Of a DNA stretch of 64,000 nucleotides, positions 23,022 through 34,262 are shown one piece after another (the first letter of the stretch is position 1; each line of letters begins with the position of its first letter). A model generated the notes under the pieces. The model saw only the letters and a program-made list of their open reading frames with translations, was not told the origin of the DNA and searched no databases. Source of the stretch: Torymus aiolomorphi (lineage: Eukaryota > Arthropoda > Insecta > Hymenoptera > Torymidae). The translations under genes and the position numbers were made by a program. The stretch covers positions 229,043,876-229,107,875 of the forward strand of contig CM070873.1 of assembly GCA_036365515.1 (NCBI GenBank), written 5' to 3'.

Positions 23022-24329
23022 TCAACGTGCTCCAGCTTCCAGTTCGTACAGTTGTATATTATAAGCTGAGCGCTGAGTAGGTCTCTTCGGTTTAATCATA
23101 TATTGAAATGTTTTTAGATTAAAGGCATGATCCTTTTGCAGTACTGCCCATTTTGATTCCAGTAAGCCAAATGCACACTCTATATTTATGCGTGCTCGAG
23201 TAATTCTATAATTGTATATTTTCTGCGTATGATTTAAAATAATTCTTCTATTATATGGCTTCATAAGATGCTTATGTAATGCAAAAATATTGTCTGCTAC
23301 AAAAAATATGGCATGCATACATTGCTTCCTGGTAATGGACATGGTTCTGGGATTTCTAATTCACCATTATCAATCAATTCTTTTAAATTACTCTTATTAA
23401 ATATACTTGCATCATTGACTGAACCTATATTATAACAACATAAGTACTACGTTATGATACAAATTATTTAATGATATGCAAATATGTAAAAAGAAATCAT
23501 ATTGTAATTAATTAAAACTCACCATACTCTCCAAAATTGAACCATGTAAAGCGTCTATTTGCATCACATGAAGCCATTAAAACCAAACTAAAAAAACTTT
23601 TATAGTTGTAAAATACAGATCCTGAATGAGGTGGTTTCTTAATACTGAAATGCTTCCCGTCAATTGCTCCCAGACAATGAGGTACATTCCACTGTTCTTC
23701 ATACTCTCTGGCTATTTTTAACCAAGTATTTTTATTTAGAGGAGGGAAATAAAGTGGCATCAGTTTTTCCACAATTACTGAGCAAACTTCGGCAATCAAT
23801 TTGAACATCGTTGACTTTACGATTCTATAAAATGTTGAAAAAAACTGAGGATTACCTCCCTGATGTAAAAACTAAAAATCATACATAGTTCTTTTAGCAA
23901 TAAGAATAATTTCATCAAATCTTATGTTCAAAATAAATATGACCATATCAACATACCTCAAAACTATAGCAAGTTTTTAACTCTGCTGACAGAGGTTTTC
24001 GTGGACCAGATCGTGTCAATCTTTTTCTTACTATGTTTAATAGTCTATCAAACGTTGCAACGGAAAGCCCGATGAATCTTTTGAATTCTTCATGATCTTG
24101 AAGTTTAAAATAGACAAAGATCAGTCGATAACCACCTAGGGTATCTCTGATGTGGTTTTACCCACCACCTTCGAATTGTTAATGCTTTTCTTAATTTTAA
24201 TAAACGTTCTAATTTCAATAGACATAACCACACATAAAACATATTTAATACTTTTAATAAATCCATTTTCGTAAATAATTTTCTCTTTAACGTGCTCCGA
24301 TTTGCATGATCTATATGTGCGCTATTCAA
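23022..24329 (-). pseudogene. Harbinger-type transposase, right copy, frameshifted
   Basis: On the minus strand it starts with the same N-terminus as the left copy at 24329. Relative to the left copy it lacks 14 bases after VKPH (near 24155), which shifts the frame. It is interrupted again near 23305, where a T-run frameshift separates PGSNVCMPYF from FVADNIFALHKHLMKPYNRR. It retains the C-terminal part missing from the left copy, including RITRARINIECAFGLLESKW, whose Glu is the expected third catalytic residue, and ends at 23022. The two copies thus have complementary lesions. Whether any intact transposase is made cannot be told from this window. Confidence 0.75.
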
Positions 24330-24564
24330 CGGGAGAGAGTCAGAGTATATAGGTCTGTTCCTTTAAATCCTGTGGAAATATGTTACCTAGATGTCGAACA
24401 ACACTTTCTTTTTGGTATGGCACAAAGCTCATGGCACAAAGCTCATGGCACGTAATGTGGATTCGCTGTCAGAAGATTGATACTAGAGGCGTGCGTGACG
24501 TTAAAATGACAATACACATATTTTCAGTAAGTAATAACGGCGATTCAAATGACTGTTCGTAACA

Positions 24565-24637
24565 GCTTCCGTGGCGCAGTCGGTAGAACGTCGGACTCTC
24601 AACCCAAAGATCGTCGGATCGAATCCCGCTTCCGTAA
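24565..24637 (+). other. tRNA-like sequence with A- and B-box motifs
   Basis: TGGCGCAGTCGG fits the internal pol III A box (TGGCNNAGTGG consensus), and GGATCGAATCC fits the B box (GGTTCGANTCC) with one mismatch, at tRNA-like spacing. A possible anticodon loop ACTCTCAA lies between them. The acceptor stem does not form: the 5' and 3' ends both read CTTCCGT, a direct rather than complementary repeat. It is therefore a tRNA pseudogene or SINE-like promoter rather than a working tRNA. It sits inside the Harbinger element and has no counterpart in the left half. Confidence 0.5.
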
Positions 24638-25350
24638 AAATTTTTTTTCAGTTTAATGTTTTTTCATCCTTGTTTCTGTTTCTATTTCTATATTAAAATA
24701 CTATATATCCATCAATAATATGGATAAAAAAAGTTAATTTTTTTAATTTAAATTAACTAAAAAAAAAATTTTACCAAGGCATTTTGGTAAAAAGTTTGAA
24801 ATTGTCAGTCTATCCATCCATTACCATAGAAACTGGTAATTTTGTCTCGAATATTTGTAATTTTCACTACAAAATTTCTCTCCGTGTAAAAATGATCACA
24901 CGTGTCAGCCGAAAATTCGAAATATCGTGATTGTTACGATTCTACAGGTGAATATCTGCAGACACCGTAAAATAAGATTACTCGAATGCGACGTAAAACT
25001 TTGACACTTGATAACAAAGCTTTACGCGTTTATGTTAAAGACAGATTTGTATTATTCATTTATTCACGTATTCGTACGAAAGGTAAACGTACTTTCAAAC
25101 TTTTGGAGATACTTTCAAGATCCCACCCGACACCTAAAAATGAATGTGAAAATGTTGAGGCGTTTAAAAGATGTATGCGAAAAAATTTATAATAAGCGAG
25201 AATATAAAACCACACTGATGCACTATCTATTTTACACTGTCATTTCTACTTTTATAACAGTTAAATTGTTTCAGAAAACTATATCACTATATACAAGTAT
25301 TTTTTCCGATAACAAAAATAGCAAAAAGTCTTGATCAGATAAACAGAAAC

Positions 25351-25388
<38 letters not shown>

Positions 25389-25776
25389 GCCCCAATTTTG
25401 CCGAACAATCACTCAATGAAGTTTATTGTTCCTTTGACTATAGAACGCAAAGCCTTTAAATACCATTGACGCTCTTTTCTCCTTTTCCTAATTGAAACGA
25501 ACCGAAGCCGATGAACCGAAAAGGTGAAAATTTCTCACCCGCAGTTGCAGCCCGTAAATATATATAAGACACAGCCCGCGCCATCCATCCAGCGGTGCAC
25601 CCACACCTCCGCAGCCGTCTCTCAATTAAGCGGACGAACTCGCGCGCGCGTGGATTGAAAGGACAGCCGCCCTGAGCGAAAAAAGGCTAAAGGAAATCCA
25701 TAAGATACGGGCCCTGCCCTCAAACGTAGACATTTCACCCTAGCGCCTTTCCGCGCGGTATATATATACACATTCG

Positions 25777-25780
<4 letters not shown>

Positions 25781-25838
<58 letters not shown>
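25781..25838. repeat. (GA)n microsatellite
   Basis: An uninterrupted GA dinucleotide run of close to 60 bases. It creates an artificial Leu/Ser repeat frame on the opposite strand. Confidence 0.95.
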
Positions 25839-25841
<3 letters not shown>

Positions 25842-28187
25842 GGGAAGAGACGAAGAGAAAGAAAGACGTTTCCCAGCCATATCGGGAGAGAGAAATATTC
25901 GCCGCGGGCTGCTGCAGCATCATTAGAACCGTTCCGTGGGAGGGGGAGTATACCTTCACTCCTCTTTTCGCTACAGAGCGCCTGTGTGAGGGCGCGTATA
26001 CGCCGCGGGCACGTCTTTGTGTCTCATAGTCGTCCCCGGCGGCAGGTCGGCTGAATACCACCTTCTTTATCAATGCTTTGAAATATATCGGCCCGCGCCA
26101 GCGCTAAAGCGCCTCTGTTTCGCTCTCTCTCTCTCTCTCCTTCCCTCCGGGCGAGTAAGAGAGGGGAAAAAATGGACGGGGAGTGGTGGTGGTGGAGAAA
26201 AAAAAACGGCAAAAGAATCGGCGCGCAAAAGAAATGCCAATTATTCGCGATTGTTATTCCGATGGGAAGGAATTAGGTTTGTTACGGGGAAGCGCTGAAA
26301 GGTATAACGAGTAAACCGACGACGGGGGTCTTATTTCGCGTCTTTCGCCGTTCAGTGGACCGATGCTGCTGCTTCTGGACTGAAGAAGAACCGACAATTG
26401 TGCTCGGCCGTTTGTGAACGAGAGAGATACGCGAGGAAACGCGAATTAGAGCTGGAGAGCTTTATAATCATCGAGACTGGAAGGGGGAGAGAATAATACT
26501 GCGCGCGCGTTACGATTGTCTTGTCGTGCGTATCGGAATTTCACGTTGTTAAATTTTATACGGTGTATCTTGTGCCTGGGCTCTCGGCCAAAGTCGCGTT
26601 GTGTATAGCCATCGTTATTTTATTAGTCGAGGACAAGAGTGATATTGGTACGAGATGGAGGTGGAGGTGGAGTTGTAGATGAAGTATTTCGTAAAATGTA
26701 AGAACATATGGGTCTGTGTATTTTATTAACTGATAATAATATATGTTTTTTAGGAATACCGTGTCTATGCTTTTTATAAAGGCAAGGGTTGAATTTTGTG
26801 TTAAATAGCCGTTTTATGTAATATTACAATAAGATATTTTACTTCAGTTAGTATTCGATTTTAAATATGCGCAGGGGAATTTTCCATCATAAAATATTTT
26901 CCATAATTTATAATTTAATATGCTTGTACAATAATAAAGTTCATGAGTAAGTAGTAATTGCATTTTTTAGAATTCGTAAAGATTAAGAAAGCAATTTCAA
27001 TTTTTAATTGCGGCAAAAAAAAACGATAAATCGATCGAAAACATTTTAAACATAAAGGTCATCCCTGTTTATAACTTTCTTACATAATAGTTATTTTCAG
27101 TGAAATCACTATCCATTTTTTCCGTTATTACAAAATATTTTTTCTTTATATGAATATATTAATAAAGAATGTATGTAATGTAAATAAAATTTATGTTTTT
27201 GTAAAATAATGAAGCTCACTTAAACAATGGTATTTAATATTACTTTATTCTTCCTCTACAGAACAATTTTTTCACAATAGTACCTTGAATTCTTGGTGAG
27301 TTTTTTTCGTTGTAAAAAAAACCTAACGAGGCAGGCAGCTAGTTTAATGAATATTAAGCGTTTCAAAGGCTGGCGAGCTTTCAATGAATTACGAATTGAG
27401 CCTGCACTGTCAGCACTGCTTCATATCATCCCCAGCATTTACCGCAGGTACTCACCGCATATTCTGTAAAACTGTCTTCGTATTTTATGACAATTAAAAG
27501 TACGCACAAAGTTTGAAATTACATAATTTCAAGTATATTCTTTTTAAACTTTCTTTAAGTATATCTAATGAATGCTAATTAAAGACTTGTAATTAAGTAT
27601 TAACAATTTGAATTTCGAATTCGATTGTACATGAACTTTAATACATGACCATATAACGTCAAAGTTGTTTAGACTCTGGTTTAAACTTTATGATAATGTC
27701 AGTTAGGAATAGTATGGTTACGTCAATTAATATTTGGGTTGTAACGAAAGAGAAGTTACTTTGCTTGTAAATATTTCATTACTTATTCAAGACTCAAAAT
27801 TCTCTCGAGAGACGCTACTGCATGTAAGTAGAAACACTCATTACGTAGTCAGGCTACAAAGGTAGTCCCTTTAGAGGGGGATCCATAAAGCGGCATTTTA
27901 AAATTACTTAGTCCTTATACGTGAATTTGTATACACTAAACAACTATTATGTCTTCTGAACTACGTTTAATATCTTTAGAATCTATTTTTAAATATTTGA
28001 TTTTATAGGTCGACAAAGTGATGTGACTATTTATTAAAGCGTACCAAAGTAACAACAAACTTCATATTACTAGTTTTTAATATTCTTTAGCAGTAATTTT
28101 TTTCTTATTGTATAGAAGTAGAAGTTGACTTAACAATCTCTGATTTTTTTATACCAGTAATTTATTTTATGTTTAAACATTAAAAGT

Positions 28188-28531
28188 CCTCTATAATATT
28201 AATTTTCTTCTTTCCTCATCAATGCACTTTTTTCGTCGTCATTCGGATTTCAGCCCACCTCTTTCTCGGTGTGTCCCACCAAACTGATGATTTTTTTTTA
28301 TTCATCCAATTCCTTCCTCTATAATATTAATTTACTTCTTTCTTCATCAATGCACTTTTTTCGTCGTCACTAGAATTTTGGCCCACCTCTTTCTTGGTGT
28401 GGCCCCCACCAAAGTGATGAATTTTTTTGTTTTTTTTTGGTCAAATACCTAGCATACCCAACGCATTCTTTCGTACATTCGCCCAAGTTTCAATTTTTTA
28501 TTAAAGAATCCTCTATAATATTAATTTGCTA
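28188..28531 (+). repeat. Tandem duplication, unit about 126 bp, with a third partial unit
   Basis: CCTCTATAATATTAATTT starts at about 28190, 28316 and 28510. The first two units share CATCAATGCACTTTTTTCGT and CCCACCTCTTTCT. The third retains only the first ~20 bases, after an unrelated spacer. Confidence 0.8.
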
Positions 28532-29200
28532 ATATTTATATTTGATATGAAATATTTACTGTGACCTTTTTCTTAAAAACATAATCATACTCTAATTAAA
28601 CGAATTCGAGGATAAACAAGTAATTTTTTCAAACTTTGACAGTAAGTGATTTTAAACATATCTCTTCTATAACGTAAAAAGTTTAATATGATGATTTGTA
28701 TTAAATGAATACTATAGACAGCGTTGTGTTATAGAAACCATGATCAATCAAACGCATGAGCAATACTCGCAAACTAATGTCAAAGGGCTACCTGTAGAGG
28801 GTATAAGAGACTAATTGAAGATGATAGGTATCTATGACATGACAATCAATATTAGCAGCTGTAGTACGTAACCCACCTGTAAGGATATCCTCAGACGGTG
28901 AAGAGTATCGCATGCCACGTTTATAATAAGAGCGTGTTTGAAATTAGTAACTAATTTTAAAACAGGATATTATCAAAACATTAAGAGCTTACTTTCTCTA
29001 CGTCAGAGTTATTTACCTTTATGATACGTTTATTATTATAAAATTTTATATGCATAAAGAAGATCGTCCTCAAATTCGAAATAAGATCGTCTAAGATTAT
29101 AGAAAATTTTACTACAAATATTATAAAAATTTATCACTAAATGTTCTTTTGTTAAATAATTGTTAAATATTCTATCAATTTCCGGAGAAGGAAAAGTTTT

Positions 29201-32200
29201 TTAATCTAAAAATAAGTTTTAAAGCCCGATAGGAGTACGACTTTCCACCGCTGTTTTTTTTTTTCAACAAAAGAAAACGCAATAAAACAGAGTACGAGTA
29301 CAAGTACAACGGGGCGAGCTCGCGAGGCTGCAGAGGCGCGAGAAAAATTCAGGAAGGTTGTCGCAGCAGTAATAACATTTTTTCGTTCTCGGCGGGGCGT
29401 GCACGTGCGAAAGGAGAGCAGAAGGGAGAACGCGTTCGCTCTGGCGCACGCGCGCGCAAGAGAGAGAGAGAGAGACCATTTAAAATTCAATATCTCGGAA
29501 ACACGTCGCCGATATTATGATATTTCTAAACTCCGTAATACCCGGAGGGATCGCGCGAGCGAGTTCGCTCGCGCCCTCCTTTTCCGTCGTCGCCGTAGTC
29601 GTCGAGAAGGCGGGGGGTGGAGAATACGTTTTTCCATATTGGAAGACCTCTAATGTTAAGCCCTTTCGCAGCCTCATAGCGCGCGCGTCGGGCGTTCCGA
29701 ATACGTTTAATATCCACGCGTGGGAGTTTTACCCCTTCGTCCCCCGCATATACGCGACGTTAAAAATCGAAGCCTCTCTGTTCTTCGCGCCGCTAGCTCT
29801 CGAACTTTGGCCATTTCTCGGCCGCCTGTATACGCCGAGCATACGGCAATAAAATCCGTAATGTAATCGCAATGCCCGCGATAAAGGGAAGAGTCATTCG
29901 CTTTGCTTCGGAATCACGCGCCGCCACGGCCACCCCGCGTTCAAGGATTAAAGGGCGCCGTGCGCTCGCGATTACGTTTTGTGGCCGCGGGAATCATTGC
30001 CGCAAGTGATTATTAATCTCGTGGATGGGCGCGGGGTGGAGAGACCGTTTTAGTGATAGTTCGAATTAATGTTGGAAGAGAGGGTGCAGCCGTATAGAGG
30101 CGCGAATATTGAAGCGGTAAAAATTGGAAAGGAATAATTCTCGACTCTGTAGAGGTGTAGGCTGATAATAGTTGGTTCGAGGAAATTTTTCAGGAGTGCG
30201 AAAATAAAGATAGGGAATGTGATGGTAATGGTGCTTGTATTTAAATATGAGGAGAGGTTAAATTAGGTGGTGGAAATATGTATAATATTTCCTGTTTTTT
30301 TTTTCTATTACTTTTATATATGCGCGAAGAACAACAGAAATTTTGCTCTTCCTATCTTTAATGTTAACATCAGCCCTCGACTCGCGAGGAATACAAATTC
30401 TTGCTGTACGAAGTATTATCCGTGCATGCTGAATAAGTTCTAGCAAAGTAATATGTGTAAATTTTTTTTTAAAGGAAAATTCCATAAGAGTATGCAAATC
30501 TTATTTTAGCTTCTCTTGAAATTTATTTCAGTAGGTAAACATTAAATTATTTTTATAACATCATTTTAACCTGCGTTATTATACACGATATATAAATATT
30601 TTAGACTTTTATATGCAGATATATTATATAAAATCATCTAAATATCTACATTTTTTTCTTTCAGTTGATAAAGAAAAATTCTCACGTATATCATTTGTTT
30701 TCTGTACTTCTATACGAATACTTATATTAGAAACGAAAACTCACGCGATACAATAATAATATCAAAGCAACAAACAACACAATAATTAAACACTCTACCA
30801 CTTTAACTTACCCAGAATCTTAACGCTCGATTGATTATAACATATCGCCAACTTTAACAACGCCCTCCGCATCTACGATGGCCATTTTAACAAGCAATCA
30901 CGATGAAGAAACTTACGTAGAACATTGATCCGCCGCCATAACCATTACAGTCTAACCCCTAATGCTCCAACTATTCTCCCCGTCGCTATACGTCCCCAGC
31001 CCTCTCTCTCTCTCCCGAATTTCTTTGCCAAACTCCCCGAGGCGCGATTCTCGGACCGGCTTCCACACGTATATACGCTCCCTAGCACTTAAACCTCCGA
31101 TGAATTCTTAACGCCTTCCCAATGCGCAGTGCACGCGAACACAGCAGCCGGCCGGATCACAGGTGCACGCGTAAGTGGCCGGCAACCGAGTGGAAGGCGC
31201 CGGGTACGCGCGACCATTCGGCCGCAATTAGTAGTCGATAGGGACACCCACACACACATAGTGTGCGCACATTGCCCCGGCCACTTAAGGGTCCAGTCCA
31301 TTGCTCATTCGGCGCACTTGGCGCCCGCGCGCGCTTCGGCGACGATTACGAGTTAATTACAACTTGCCAACAGATATTAAGGGCCTTCCCGCGTCCCATC
31401 CTCCTTTAGCTTTAATCCTATACGTGCACGCGCACTCGCGGTAATTATCAGAGTAGTACAGAGGAGAGAATCGTTGAAGAGCGCGTGAAATTGAGGAGGC
31501 CAAGTTTCGCGACGCGCCGAGTCAAAGGGACCGCCAAGATGGCCCTTGAGAGCACGCGACATGTTCCGCTGCCTGTCATCGGCTCTTCCCCTTATATGTA
31601 GGTACCTCGTTGTCTTGAGTTCTCGTGCATGTGTGTGTGCACGAGAGGCGCGCGGTTGAAGAAGGAAATATAGGCGGGGGGGCCATAATTCATAGCAGCG
31701 CACCGACATGGCTCTAAAACGGACCAATTAGGCCCCATCCCCTATCGCCGCGTGTTCTAACTTTCTATATAAACGGATATTAAGATCTTCGCCGAGATAT
31801 ACGCTCGAAGCTTTATCGCCCTCGAAAGCTCCTCTCGCCGAGAAGTGTGTGTATGTATATACCTAGATGTATAGCTGTAGTATCTCGGCGGCGCCGACGT
31901 CCCCTGTAAACAGCCTCGGCGGCGTGCGCGCAAGACTTGCGTTTATGTAATACCTCGCCGTTTACCTTTCAAATAGGCGCCGCTCCCATAATCTCCGCAC
32001 TCATCTCGCCGACTTAACGTGCTTTTGACGCTAGGTAGGAACTTCATTAGGATGACGCGGGCTTGCTTACGATTAAATCAGTGGGACTGAATAAAATTAT
32101 TATGGGGGATGCGTATATATAAATTTTGGGAGATTAATCGCGGGGGGGGTCGGTCGTGATATAGGTCTTATAGTTGTGAATAGGAGAGGGAATATAAGTT

Positions 32201-33561
32201 TAACGAGCGTGTGTGTGTGTTTGAAGTGATTATTGTGAGGCTATACCAAAAATATAATCAATTCTTATACTTGGAGTTCTTTTTTTCAAAATTAAGTATA
32301 CCCCAAGTCCCTAAGACCTAAGTACCTATTAGGGCTTAATCCTCCCCTCGGCCAACAATAATAATAATACCCTGAGGGAAGAGCGTTGTGAGTTTTTTAA
32401 ATAAAAAAAATGTTTTAATCGCCAAAACAAATATTATAGTTCATTTAAATATATAATAATATCTTAAAATAAGAATATTAATTTTATACCATAAGAAAAG
32501 TGCATATACTGTAAAGAAAATTAGAAGTGGTCGATCACTCGATTTTCAACCTTATTGCTAATATGACTTAGCAGCTTTTGCACCTATACGCCTTAACTGA
32601 AGATTCTTATACCTTGATCTAAGCTCTAATTTTAATAAAAAGGCTATATATGAGAAAATAAAAACCTCGTATCCTATTAAAAATTAGAACATGACATAAC
32701 AGTCGCGAAAATCAATACAGAACCACTATAACTTAATCCAAAATCCCGACCTGAAGGACCAAATCCATTTCAATATCCCCCCCCCCCCCCCCTCCCGTAC
32801 ACTGAAATAATGCATCCCGTCATCATCTCAACCGCTCTCACCATAGCGAGCGACAGAGAGTGGAGAGCTTGTAATAGCTGCATTGCATCAGCCATTGTGC
32901 GCGCATCCACGTATAACGAAGGGGACGTTAATACATACGCGCTTCTCCTCTGTGCCACAGCGGGACAACGACGACGTCCTCGTGGCTGGCTTAAAATTTC
33001 GGCTACGCGAGCGCACGCGAGAGAGAGGTAATCCTAGAAGCCGCTGCCGGCGGGGTCGAGAGCTAACTTGTAAAGTGGTTGCTAATCGCTTTTGCCCCGC
33101 GTTGCTTCTTGCACGCGCGCGCCCTAGTCTTGGCCTCAGCGCGTACGTGCACGTGGGTGCAGTGTGTATATACCTGTACACACGCCACGCGATCGAAATA
33201 TCCAGCAGCCTCGTTTCCGTTAATGACACATAATTGCGCGTCGTCGTCGTCGTCGTCGTCGAGAGTGACTTGGAAATCGGCGCGCACGAGTATACCTGAG
33301 CGCGGCCCCGCGTCTTCTCCGTGTCGTCGTCGGGGCTTTGAAAGCTCTCTCTGAGGAAGGAGAAGTATGCGTTTTAATCGCTTCAAGCCTCGTTTACCTT
33401 CTCGGCCGCGAACGCGCGGGCATATGTCGCCCGGGCGGAGTCGTTATAAAAAGTCCCTCGAGTCGCGCATTTTATGCACTCGCGTCCAGACAATATGTAG
33501 AGTTGGGGGAGGAATTTCGAGAAAGCGAGGATTGTGAAAGTATATTTACTCACCACGTGGT
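29201..33561. other. CpG-rich intergenic block, simple sequence, no gene recognised
   Basis: Alternates GC-rich stretches (29.3-30.1 kb, 30.95-32.1 kb, 32.8-33.5 kb) with AT-rich ones. It contains GA runs, a 16-base C run at about 32777-32792 and a CGT/GTC trinucleotide run (33241-33261). Long open frames occur on both strands at once, typical of composition rather than coding. A distal regulatory role is possible but not supported by any specific site I can name. Confidence 0.4.
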
Positions 33562-33565
33562 TTAA

Positions 33566-34258
33566 AGGGGCATTCGTTTTTAGAATTGAGAAAAAAACAC
33601 ACTTTTAAAATTTTTTTTTTTAATCTATTACGTTTATCGATAAACTTTTGTTATTAAACAAAGATCATAAAAAAAAATATTTTATTCAATTTTAATACAT
33701 TCTGACGGCGGTAGAGGGCGTCTTCTGAAAGTCGTTTTTTTTACTGGTGCGGCACTTTGTGGACTACCTGTACAAAATTTGGTCAAAATTCAAAAAAGGT
33801 TTTATTCTTTAAGCGTTTTCTAGATAGTATACCTGAAAATTTTTTTTTTTCATCATTTTATTCATTTTGTTTGGAAATATGGAAAAAATATGATTTATTT
33901 GGGGCAAATTACCTCTGTATGCTAAAATAAGGGATAGTAATACACATTTCAATAGGTATACTATCTAGTATTTTGATGTACAATTAAAATGCTTTTTAAT
34001 TTTTTTTAAATCGGTCTAGTTGAACTTGAGATATCCGTTGTACAAGTATAGAAAACATAGTAGTAAAACATAGAAAAACGCATTTCAAAGTTTTAAATTC
34101 AATACAAGCTGACTACTGTAATTACTGTTATAAACATCTATAACTTTTTTCTATGTCGAATTTTTCAAAACGGTTTTAATAGAAGATTTTTATGATGTTA
34201 AGGAACAAATTTATGTAAAAAAATCGATTTTTTGAAAATTTTGAAAGCGAATGCCTTC
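33566..34258. mobile_element. 693-bp TTAA-flanked inverted-repeat element
   Basis: TTAA at 33562-33565 and 34259-34262. The ends are AGGGGCATTCGTTTTTAGAA on the left and, in reverse complement, GAAGGCATTCGCTTTCAAAA on the right. Internally AT-rich with T runs and no coding capacity. Same target site and similar size as the element at 12681, but different ends, so a second TTAA family. Confidence 0.7.
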
Positions 34259-34262
34259 TTAA

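Larger units (their letters stand above)
21516..24886. mobile_element. PIF/Harbinger-type element with two head-to-head gene copies
   Basis: The ends are inverted copies of CACGGAGAGAAATTTT, with TA on both sides (21514-21515 and 24887-24888). Subterminal regions contain many short TTACCA/TGGTAA mirror motifs. Inside, 21821-22951 and 23354-24469 are almost identical in inverted orientation (arms of 1131 and 1116 bp), both covering the start of a Harbinger-type transposase gene; the ~400-bp centre holds the gene's 3' part in minus orientation. A tRNA-like sequence lies between the right arm and the right end. Harbinger elements normally duplicate a 3-bp TWA target, so the simple TA seen here is slightly unusual. 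Confidence 0.85.
24889..29200. other. Intergenic region, no gene recognised
   Basis: AT-rich sequence with two microsatellites (an AT run at about 25352-25380 and a GA run at about 25781-25838), a GC-richer patch at 25.6-26.65 kb and a tandem duplication at 28.2-28.5 kb. No open frame shows a recognisable domain or a consistent exon structure. Confidence 0.45.

Noticed and set aside
29206..29852. Several overlapping open frames of 60-110 codons on both strands
   Set aside because: GC-rich sequence with few stops; frames on opposite strands cannot all be real and none has a domain.
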